Origin: Devosia pacifica
GTDB taxonomy: Bacteria > Pseudomonadota > Alphaproteobacteria > Rhizobiales > Devosiaceae
Assembly: GCF_014652635.1 (NCBI RefSeq)
Contig: NZ_BMZE01000001.1
Span: 1 to 64,000 of the forward strand
Direction: 5' to 3'
Length of the DNA stretch: 64,000 bases
The translations under genes and the position numbers were made by a program. The notes beneath the pieces were generated by a model. It was not told the DNA's origin. It did not search any database and was given only the letters and a program-made list of their open reading frames with translations. Of this stretch, positions 57,810 through 64,000 are shown one piece after another. The first letter of the stretch is position 1, and every line of letters starts with the position of its first letter.

Positions 57810-58829
57810 ATGCACCACGCTGTTACGTCCCTGGTTCTTGCTACCGCAATGCTGTTTTCGGCAACCCTGGCCGCAAGTGCGCAGACGCTGGAACGCGTTC
57901 GGGACCGCGGGTTCGTTCAATGCGGGGTGACTGAGGGTACGCCCGGTTTCTCGGCGCGGAACGCCGAGAACATCTGGACCGGCTTGGATGTGGATTTCTG
58001 CCGCGCGGTAGCTTCGGCGATCTTCAACGATCCGACCTCTGTCCGGTTCACTCCGCTCACAGCACAGGAGCGCTTCGACGCGCTTGTTGCTGGCGAGATC
58101 GATATTCTCGCGCGCACCACCACCTGGACGATGAGTCGCGATACGGCGCTCGGCATAGATTTTGTCGGTGTCCTCTATTACGACGGACAAGGGTTCATGG
58201 TGCGGGAAGACTCAGAGGTTGCCTCAGCCTACGGGTTGACCGATTCGCGGGTCTGCATGGAAGAAGGCACCACATCTCAGCTCAATGCGGTGGATTTCTT
58301 TGCGGCAAATGACATTGAGCCGGAAATCCAGACATTTGTGAATCAGGATGCGGTGTTCGCAGCTTATGAAGATGGCCGTTGCGACGCTGTCACAAGCGAT
58401 CTTTCAGCGCTCGCTGCGGAACGCTCCAACCTGCAGAATCCGGAAGATCATCGCATTCTGCCAGACGTCATCTCCAAGGAGCCTTTGGCGCCAGCAGTGC
58501 GTCAGGGCGATGCGCAGTGGTTCAACATCAATCGCTGGGTCTATCACACGATGATCGAGGCCGAAGAACTCGGCGTCACCCGGGACAATGTCGATCAAAT
58601 GCTTGGATCGGACAATCCTGCAGTTCGCCGTCTTCTCGGCGTTGAGGGAGACTTTGGCGAGCCCTTGGGATTAACCAATGACTGGGGATACCGGATCATT
58701 CGGCATATCGGAAACTACGGCGAGGTGTTCGCACGGCATATCGGTCCTGCCACCAGCATCGGGCTTGAGCGCGGTCTCAACGCGCTGTGGACGGATGGCG
58801 GCATTCAGTACGCCATGCCGATACGGTAG
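57810..58829 (+). CDS. Amino-acid ABC transporter substrate-binding protein (AapJ/BztA-like)
   Basis: A 339-residue periplasmic binding protein of the general L-amino-acid class. A signal peptide ends at LAASAQ (about residue 25). The mature part is TLERVRDRGFVQCGVTEGTPGFSARNAENIWTGLDVDFCRAVASAIF, LVAGEIDILARTTTWTMSRDTAL, DEPVCMEEGTTSQLNA-like RVCMEEGTTSQLNAVDFF, KEPLAPAVRQGDAQWFNINRW and TDDWGYRIIRHIGNYGEVF-like segments (NDWGYRIIRHIGNYGE), diagnostic for AapJ. Genes for AapQ, AapM and AapP do not adjoin it. It begins inside the 5' end of the open frame opposite metC and is followed nine bases after its stop by a diverged copy. It may share another transporter. Confidence 0.88.
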   Translation: MHHAVTSLVLATAMLFSATLAASAQTLERVRDRGFVQCGVTEGTPGFSARNAENIWTGLDVDFCRAVASAIFNDPTSVRFTPLTAQERFDALVAGEIDILARTTTWTMSRDTALGIDFVGVLYYDGQGFMVREDSEVASAYGLTDSRVCMEEGTTSQLNAVDFFAANDIEPEIQTFVNQDAVFAAYEDGRCDAVTSDLSALAAERSNLQNPEDHRILPDVISKEPLAPAVRQGDAQWFNINRWVYHTMIEAEELGVTRDNVDQMLGSDNPAVRRLLGVEGDFGEPLGLTNDWGYRIIRHIGNYGEVFARHIGPATSIGLERGLNALWTDGGIQYAMPIR

Positions 58830-58837
58830 ATCGATCG

Positions 58838-59866
58838 ATGTGGCGCCTTGTCTCGCGATCGCTGGTCCTCTGTGCCGCGCTTCTGTCTTGTGCCATCGCC
58901 GTGTCGCCGGTTCATGCGCAAACCCTCGAGCAGGTGCGCGAGCGTGATTACCTGATCTGTGGCGCAGTCGGCCCGCTAGCCGGCTTCGCCCAGCAGGATT
59001 CTGAGGGACGCTGGACCGGCTTTGATATCGACATTTGCCGGGCAATCGCTGCAGCGGCGCTCGGTGACCCAAACAAGCTTGAGTTCCGGGCCCTCTCCGG
59101 GCGCAGCCGCTTCGCACCGTTGCAGATTGGCCAGGTCGACGTCATCGTGCGCAATGCTCCATGGAGCTTCGGGCGCGATGCGATGTTCGGGGCACGTTAC
59201 GTTACGCCGACCTTCTTCGATGGACTGGCATTTATGGTGCCGCAGGAACTTGGCCTTGTCTCAGCCTATGAGCTCGACAATCTGTCGATCTGTCTTGTCG
59301 AGGGCGGAGAAGAGCTCACACGGCTGCGCGAGTTCTTTTTCCAGAACCAGGCAAGCTATCGCGAGGTCCTGTATCAAGACCTCGCGGACCTTCGGATCGC
59401 TTATCGGGCAGGCTATTGCGATATCGTTGCGGCGGCGGGCAGGGACCTTCACGCAATGCGGCTTGAATTGCCGGACCCCAGTGCGCATCGAATTCTTCCG
59501 GAGCGCATATCCAAGGAAGTAATCGGGCCGGTTGTTCGCGATGATGTCCCGCAATGGATCGACCTTGTCAGGTGGACCATTTTCACGCTGATCAACGCTG
59601 AGGAGCTGGGCCTGACCGCGCTCAACACCGACTCGCTCTCCGGCACAAGAACTGATGCCCTACGGAAGTTACTTGGTCTGAGTGAAGATTTTGGCGCTGG
59701 GCTTGACCTCGAACCCGACTTTATGACGGATATCATTCGAGCGGTCGGCAATTACGGCGAGATCTACGAACGAAACTTCGGTCCGCAAAACGGTGCGGCA
59801 TTGCTGCGCGGTCAGAATTCCCTGTGGAGCAATGGCGGCCTGATTTATGCACCGCCGATCCGGTAG
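58838..59866 (+). CDS. Amino-acid ABC transporter substrate-binding protein, diverged tandem copy
   Basis: A 342-residue paralogue of the preceding product. It keeps the signal peptide (VLCAALLSCAIAVSPVHA), QTLEQVRERDYLICGAVGPLAGFAQQDSEGRWTGFDIDICRAIAAAAL, and the C-terminal GNYGEIYERNFGP pattern, but many ligand-contact segments differ: LVEGGEELTRLREFF replaces the EEGTTSQLN block, and ISKEVIGPVVRDDVPQW replaces KEPLAPAVRQGD. This suggests altered or lost specificity. ATG at 58838, nine bases after the previous stop. No permease follows; the next gene is on the opposite strand. Confidence 0.86.
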   Translation: MWRLVSRSLVLCAALLSCAIAVSPVHAQTLEQVRERDYLICGAVGPLAGFAQQDSEGRWTGFDIDICRAIAAAALGDPNKLEFRALSGRSRFAPLQIGQVDVIVRNAPWSFGRDAMFGARYVTPTFFDGLAFMVPQELGLVSAYELDNLSICLVEGGEELTRLREFFFQNQASYREVLYQDLADLRIAYRAGYCDIVAAAGRDLHAMRLELPDPSAHRILPERISKEVIGPVVRDDVPQWIDLVRWTIFTLINAEELGLTALNTDSLSGTRTDALRKLLGLSEDFGAGLDLEPDFMTDIIRAVGNYGEIYERNFGPQNGAALLRGQNSLWSNGGLIYAPPIR

Positions 59867-59875
59867 CCAGACTGC

Positions 59876-60589
59876 TCACGCGAAGTGCAGGCTTACCCGC
59901 CGATTGATCTTTCCCTTCTTCTCGACCTTTCCGAGGCGGACCGGGCCAATTTCTGCTGTGCTTCGAACATGCGTGCCACCGCACGGTTGCAGGTCAACAT
60001 CACCAATGCGAACAAGGCGGACCTGCCCCTGTCCCATTGGAGGTTTGACTGCCATTGTCTTGATCAGTTGCGGTTGCTCCGCAAGTTCCTGATCGCTGAT
60101 CCACTCGACCAACACGGGATGATCGTCCGCAATCATCGCATTCAACTGAGCTTCAAGCGCAGGAAGGTCTCCGGGTACTTCCGGCATATCGAAGTCGAGA
60201 CGGCCCTTTTCGGTGCCAACCTGTCCGCCGGTCACGGGAAATGCAAACACCACCGACAGCAGGTGTAGCGCACTATGCATACGCATCAGACGATGCCGTC
60301 GCTCCCAATCGATTTCGAGCGTAACTTTCTCTCCAGCAGCGGGAAGGTCGGCATCGGCCCCCGTGAGGTGGGCGATGCGGGTCTTGTCCCCATTCGGGTG
60401 AACCGTATCGACCACATTGAAGGACGTGCCATTCGACCGCCTGATCTCGCCGGTGTCTCCCGGCTGCCCGCCGGAAGCTGCATAGAATATGGTCTGATCA
60501 AGGAGAACACCGCCTTTGTGGGTGGCTTCCAGCACGGTCGCATCGGCTGATCGCATGTAGCTGTCGGCGCGAAACAGAAAGTCGGTCAC
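59876..60589 (-). CDS. alaX: Alanyl-tRNA editing protein (AlaX)
   Basis: A 237-residue free-standing trans-editing enzyme that hydrolyses mischarged Ser- or Gly-tRNA(Ala). The zinc site is MRMHSALHLL (HxxxH) in the middle and LQPCGGTHVRSTAEIGPV (CxxxH) at the C-terminus; the N-terminal second domain reads ATHKGGVLLDQTIFYAASGGQPGDTGEI, the AlaX-L type. Length fits AlaX-M/L. GTG start after AAGGAGTTCCC. Convergent with the tandem binding-protein pair and twelve bases upstream of cardiolipin synthase on the same strand, so the two may be cotranscribed in the order cls, alaX. Confidence 0.92.
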   Translation of the reverse strand: MTDFLFRADSYMRSADATVLEATHKGGVLLDQTIFYAASGGQPGDTGEIRRSNGTSFNVVDTVHPNGDKTRIAHLTGADADLPAAGEKVTLEIDWERRHRLMRMHSALHLLSVVFAFPVTGGQVGTEKGRLDFDMPEVPGDLPALEAQLNAMIADDHPVLVEWISDQELAEQPQLIKTMAVKPPMGQGQVRLVRIGDVDLQPCGGTHVRSTAEIGPVRLGKVEKKGKINRRVSLHFA

Positions 60590-60601
60590 GGGAACTCCTT
60601 G

Positions 60602-62053
60602 TTAGAGAATAGGGGAGAAAAGGCGCGCAGCCTGAGTGATAAAGCGCCACAAAAGTGGGCGGCCCGCGACCTCAGCCCTTGAAACTTTGCGGCAAACCTC
60701 AAAATCCTTCAACAGCATGGTTTCGACGCTGGCTATCGTATCGCGGTGTTGAAACCACAACGTGATTTCGAAGTTGATCGCAAACGACCGGTTGTCGAAA
60801 TTGACACTTCCGATACTGGCGATCCGGTCGTCCATCAGCAGCACCTTTTGGTGCAGGAACCCGTCGGTATAGCGATACATGGACACGCCATGGTCAACCA
60901 TGCCGTCAGCATGCGCGATGCTCGCAAGCCAAACAAGCCAGTGGTCCGGCTTCTCCGGCAGCATGATGCGAACGTCGACGCCACGCATCTGCGCCGCAAA
61001 CAAGGCGGTGCGCACATCGGTGTCGGGTACGAAGTAAGGGCTTACAATCCACAAACGCTCACGTGCCTGAGCTATCACGTCGGTGAAGGCAATGGCGCAT
61101 TCTTCCAGCCTATCCGCCGGGCCAGTGCCCATGACCAAAACTGACTGGTCGCCAGGTGTGGCCACGAGGTCCGGTGGATCGCCGGGAAGCATTTCGCCCG
61201 TCGCCCACTCCCAGTCCTCGCGGAATACGAGAGCACACGCCAGTGCAGCTGGTCCCCGTACCCGCACATGTGTATCGCGCCATGCCCCGAAATGCGTGTC
61301 TTCGCCAAGATACTCGACCCCGACATTGTGGCCGCCGACCCACGCAGTTTCTCCGTCCGCGACCACGATTTTTCGGTGGTTGCGATAGTTCAGCCGTGCG
61401 GGACCGTAAAACTGCAGGAATTTGTGACGCTGATTGAATGCGGCAATTTCGATGCCTGCAGCGCGCAGCCGTTGTCTGTAGGCGGCTGGAAGGCTTGAGG
61501 AACCGACCTCATCGTAAAGAACGTAGACAGAGACGCCAGCCCGTGCACGCTCAATGAGTTTATCGGCCAGTTCGCGGCCCAGGCGGTCATCTCGCAGTAT
61601 GTAGAACTGCACGAGCAGGTACCGCTCTGCCTTTGAGATGCCATCGAATATGGAACCGAACGTCTCAGCGCCATCAATCAGCAGTTCGACTTTGTTTCCG
61701 GCGAGGAACGGGAGTTCGGCGACACCCGTCAGCACCGGCCACTGATGAGAGGCTTCACGATCTATGAGAGCAAGATCTCGGGCGCGCACCGGCCGAAGGG
61801 TTCTACCCAACTTGATCCGGTCTATCGCGTAGTCGTCGAAAAACTTCCAGCCAAAGACAAGGTAGAGGAACGCGGTTGGAAATGGCAAAAGCAACAAGGA
61901 AAGCAGCCAGGCAATGGAGCCCTGCGAGGTCCTGGAATTCATGACCTCGCGAACGGCGCAGACCACCGCGAGGAGGTAGTTGGCCGCTAGGACGACGGCA
62001 ATCAATTCCATGTCGGCCTGCATCGCCTGCAGGATATCGTCTATGCCCAGCAT
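60602..62053 (-). CDS. cls: Cardiolipin synthase (phospholipase D superfamily)
   Basis: A 483-residue membrane enzyme that makes cardiolipin from two phosphatidylglycerols. Two N-terminal helices (ELIAVVLAANYLLAVVCAV, SIAWLLSLLLLPFPTAFLYLVFG) precede two HKD catalytic motifs: HRKIVVADGETAWVGGHNVG and HQKVLLMDDRIASIGSVNFDNRS. Both His-Lys-Asp sets are complete. Length is normal for ClsA. It ends twelve bases upstream of the alaX start. No regulator is nearby. Confidence 0.93.
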   Translation of the reverse strand: MLGIDDILQAMQADMELIAVVLAANYLLAVVCAVREVMNSRTSQGSIAWLLSLLLLPFPTAFLYLVFGWKFFDDYAIDRIKLGRTLRPVRARDLALIDREASHQWPVLTGVAELPFLAGNKVELLIDGAETFGSIFDGISKAERYLLVQFYILRDDRLGRELADKLIERARAGVSVYVLYDEVGSSSLPAAYRQRLRAAGIEIAAFNQRHKFLQFYGPARLNYRNHRKIVVADGETAWVGGHNVGVEYLGEDTHFGAWRDTHVRVRGPAALACALVFREDWEWATGEMLPGDPPDLVATPGDQSVLVMGTGPADRLEECAIAFTDVIAQARERLWIVSPYFVPDTDVRTALFAAQMRGVDVRIMLPEKPDHWLVWLASIAHADGMVDHGVSMYRYTDGFLHQKVLLMDDRIASIGSVNFDNRSFAINFEITLWFQHRDTIASVETMLLKDFEVCRKVSRAEVAGRPLLWRFITQAARLFSPIL

Positions 62054-62134
62054 CAGCTTGAGATAGACAATTCAGCGACGCGTGTCGAATGAATGCGATG
62101 TCGCATCAAGCGCCGCGAAAACGATGGCGATCGC

Positions 62135-63178
62135 CTACGCTGCCACCGTTTTTCTCAGAGTATCCTCGCCGATGACACAGTCTCGGCCCGCGCCCTTTGC
62201 CGCATAAAGGCATTGGTCCGCTCTCTCGACGATAGACTGAGGAGTATCGTCGCGCCGCAGGGTGGCAACACCGATGGACACGGTAATGCGACCGAGCTTC
62301 TCCTGGGTGGAGCGTTTGAGCAATTCCTTGCCATGAACCGCCATACGCAGCTGCTCTGCCAAAGCTTTCGCACCCCGCAAATTCGTTGCAGGAAGGATCG
62401 CGGCGAACTCTTCGCCGCCGTAGCGGGCGGCAGTGTCACGGTTTTTGACATTAGCCTTGAGAGTCATCGCCACCAGCCGGAGCACTTGGTCACCTGTCTG
62501 ATGGCCATAGGTGTCGTTGAACTTCTTGAAGTGATCGATATCGATGAGCAGCAGTGCCAGCGGCCGCTCCTCCAGGTGTGCCCGCTTGACCGCAGCGTCG
62601 AGCGTGTTGTCGAAGTTTTTGCGGTTGGCAATATTCGTTAGCTGATCTGTAAGCGACTCGCGTCGAACATCGTCGAGGTCGCGCTGCAGCACAGCGATAT
62701 CCTCACGCGAGACCTGCAGTTGGCTCTCGAGCCTCATGTTCACGCTCTGCATGTCGCGCGTTTCTGCCATCAGCTTGACGACAAGGCTTTGCAGTTCTTG
62801 TGGTGACAAATCGCTTTGCAGATCTCCGCTCGCTGCCGCCAACGAACCGGAGTAAGAGCTGGCATTGCTCATTGCGTCGTCGATTGCCTGGTGAACGGCA
62901 TCGAGCCGCTCATTCATCTGCGCTGAAACCTTGGAAATTCGGTCGCTTGCGTCGACCTTGGCGAATTCCGCGCAGAGCTGATCGGCCAGAGACATGCCCG
63001 GCATGTCACCGCGCCGGAAAATCTCGTTGATACGAGCGTTCAAATGAGGATTTGTGCCCGATGCGTAGGTGTAGAGCACTTCGTAGTACTGCGGAAGTGG
63101 CGGAATTCCGCCACGTTTAAGCAAACCTATAGCCGCTTCCGAATAATCGAAAGCGCGCTTTACGTCATCATCCGGCAC
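62135..63178 (-). CDS. Diguanylate cyclase (GGDEF domain)
   Basis: A 347-residue cytoplasmic protein. The N-terminal 180 residues are helical with a coiled coil (DIAVLQRDLDDVRRESLTDQL) and no membrane helices. The catalytic domain shows TDQLTNIANRKNFDNTLDAAVKRA, LALLLIDIDHFKKFNDTYGHQTGDQVL and the active-site RYGGEEFAAILPATNL, with GGEEF intact, so cyclic di-GMP synthesis is expected. An I-site RxxD is not obvious. I prefer the GTG at 63178, preceded by AAGAGAGGG, over the upstream TTG at 63205. The helical N-terminus resembles regulators of motility or adhesion, but no partner gene is adjacent. Confidence 0.9.
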   Translation of the reverse strand: MPDDDVKRAFDYSEAAIGLLKRGGIPPLPQYYEVLYTYASGTNPHLNARINEIFRRGDMPGMSLADQLCAEFAKVDASDRISKVSAQMNERLDAVHQAIDDAMSNASSYSGSLAAASGDLQSDLSPQELQSLVVKLMAETRDMQSVNMRLESQLQVSREDIAVLQRDLDDVRRESLTDQLTNIANRKNFDNTLDAAVKRAHLEERPLALLLIDIDHFKKFNDTYGHQTGDQVLRLVAMTLKANVKNRDTAARYGGEEFAAILPATNLRGAKALAEQLRMAVHGKELLKRSTQEKLGRITVSIGVATLRRDDTPQSIVERADQCLYAAKGAGRDCVIGEDTLRKTVAA

Positions 63179-63314
63179 GTGACCCTCTCTTGCCCTAACC
63201 CCCAAAGGCTGCGGGAGTCTGACCCCCGCAATGTTAACACCCGGTTAACACGCGCCACTTGTTCACGGGTTTCACTTGCCTGCTTCAGTCACGAACTGCT
63301 GACGTAAATAAAAC

Positions 63315-64000
63315 CTAGGTTCTATCCGCCACTGAACGCAGCAAAAATGCCGGAACAGGGCTATCCGGACCAAAAGGCGAGTTGGCAGGAATTTCGGCTG
63401 CGGCCTCGTTTTTATTTGATCGGCTCGCGGAACGCTTGCGGCCTCTGGAACGCTTCGGCTTCTCCTCGTCCGATACAGACGGCGAAGTGTCCGATGCGGC
63501 AGGGGCATTGTCCGCCTCCTGCTTCGAGGTCTTCCTGCGTGACCGGCGGGATGGCGCCGGCGCGGCTTCGGTCGCCTCGTCAGATTGCGCGGCGCCAGTC
63601 TGCTCCGTCCAAGGTATTTCGCGCTGTATCAGCTTCATGATGGCGTCGAGATACTTGCGGTCGGCTGGCGCAACAAGCGTAAAGGCGCGTCCGGACCGAC
63701 CAGCGCGGCCAGTCCGGCCGATACGATGCACATAATCTTCCGCATGCACCGGCACATCGAAGTTGAAGACATGGCTGACCGCCGGGATATCGAGGCCACG
63801 AGCCGCAACGTCACTCGCGATCAAAAGCTTCAGGCGATCGGACTTGAATGCATCAAGCGTTTCGGTCCGGCTTTTTTGGTCCATATCGCCATGCAAGGCG
63901 CCGGCGCTGAAGCCGTGCCGCTGCAGTGAACGCGCAAGCGTTGCAACATCGCGTTTGCGATTGCAGAAGATGATCGCGTTGGTGAGACCGTCTTCAGCGC
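63315..64000 (-). CDS. DEAD-box RNA helicase, 3' part (window-truncated)
   Basis: The helicase C-terminal half of an ATP-dependent RNA helicase; the 5' end lies beyond the window. Visible in order are IIFCNRKRDVATLARSL, LHGDMDQKSRTETLDAFKSDRLKLLIASDVAARGLDIPAVSHVFNFDVP (motifs IV and V) and DYVHRIGRTGRAGRSGRAFTLV (motif VI). After residue 100 or so of this part comes a long low-complexity basic tail with repeated KRSRGRKRS-type stretches and acidic spacers, as in RhlE-like enzymes of alphaproteobacteria. The tail probably drives RNA contact. A stop lies at 63315. Confidence 0.93.
   Translation of the reverse strand, partial: AEDGLTNAIIFCNRKRDVATLARSLQRHGFSAGALHGDMDQKSRTETLDAFKSDRLKLLIASDVAARGLDIPAVSHVFNFDVPVHAEDYVHRIGRTGRAGRSGRAFTLVAPADRKYLDAIMKLIQREIPWTEQTGAAQSDEATEAAPAPSRRSRRKTSKQEADNAPAASDTSPSVSDEEKPKRSRGRKRSASRSNKNEAAAEIPANSPFGPDSPVPAFLLRSVADRT

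Overview
The window is GC-rich, densely packed DNA from an alphaproteobacterium, most likely of the order Hyphomicrobiales (Devosia/Pelagibacterium-like; inferred from gene content, not tested). Pointers are the complex I NDUFS4/NDUFA4-type accessory subunit, a double cold-shock-domain protein, AapJ-like general amino-acid binding proteins, a glutathione-dependent formaldehyde dehydrogenase next to a tRNA, and many ABC importers. There are five tRNA genes (Thr-UGU, Glu-CUC, Glu-UUC, Arg-UCU, Pro-UGG), no rRNA, no CRISPR array and no intact transposase.

Region 1-6000 is a gene graveyard. It holds a decayed MalK/UgpC-type ATPase, a frameshifted DUF1761 gene, a decayed tyrosine recombinase with its catalytic His changed to Asn, fragments of a solute-binding protein and a PotB/FbpB-like permease, and a decayed AAC(3)-family acetyltransferase. 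Only a VOC protein and a YafY/WYL regulator look intact there. Smaller remnants lie further in: a GNAT gene with a stop at codon 5 (about 14.87 kb) and the N-terminal part of a SIR2-family protein (18.75-19.11 kb). A diverged non-coding repeat recurs near 5.7, 14.65 and 15.5 kb.

Region 6063-14324 is the most interesting part. It encodes an ABC importer with an NMT1/THI5-type binding protein, an LLM-class FMNH2-dependent monooxygenase, a ribokinase, a PadR repressor with a palindromic operator, a flavin reductase, and a riboflavin kinase domain fused in one reading frame to a 14-helix DHA2-type MFS transporter. Lyase-like monooxygenase, ribokinase, flavin reductase and riboflavin kinase are the enzyme set of the riboflavin catabolic (rca) pathway described in Microbacterium. 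I therefore propose a riboflavin uptake and degradation locus: riboflavin to FMN, FMN to FMNH2, riboflavin to lumichrome plus ribose, ribose to ribose 5-phosphate, with the fused transporter perhaps exporting lumichrome.

Region 14.9-18.7 kb carries an SDR oxidoreductase divergent from an AraC regulator, and a DenD-like dehydrogenase. Region 19.1-30.5 kb is a second catabolic cluster: an acyl-CoA ligase-like gene divergent from a TRZ/ATZ amidohydrolase, a LysR regulator, two creatininase-family amidohydrolases flanking a PotDBCA-type importer, a 5-formyltetrahydrofolate cyclo-ligase-like protein and a free-standing MgsA C-domain-like protein. The substrate is unknown, probably a nitrogen heterocycle or cyclic amide.

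Region 31-45 kb is mostly ordinary core genome: metallophosphoesterase, frmA, MOSC protein, polysaccharide deacetylase, M15-like lipoprotein, glyoxalase-like protein, double cold-shock protein, DUF192 lipoprotein, TrhA, hydroxypyruvate isomerase, YbbA/YbbP-type ABC pair, a small P-loop kinase and tRNAs. Region 45.1-55.1 kb is a LacI-controlled sugar/glycoside operon (ABC importer, two TIM-barrel isomerases, two Gfo/Idh/MocA dehydrogenases) with two operator palindromes and a rho-independent terminator. The rest (55.1-64 kb) holds the complex I subunit, a PAP2 phosphatase, cystathionine beta-lyase, two tandem AapJ-like binding proteins without a permease, AlaX, cardiolipin synthase, a diguanylate cyclase and the 3' part of a DEAD-box RNA helicase.
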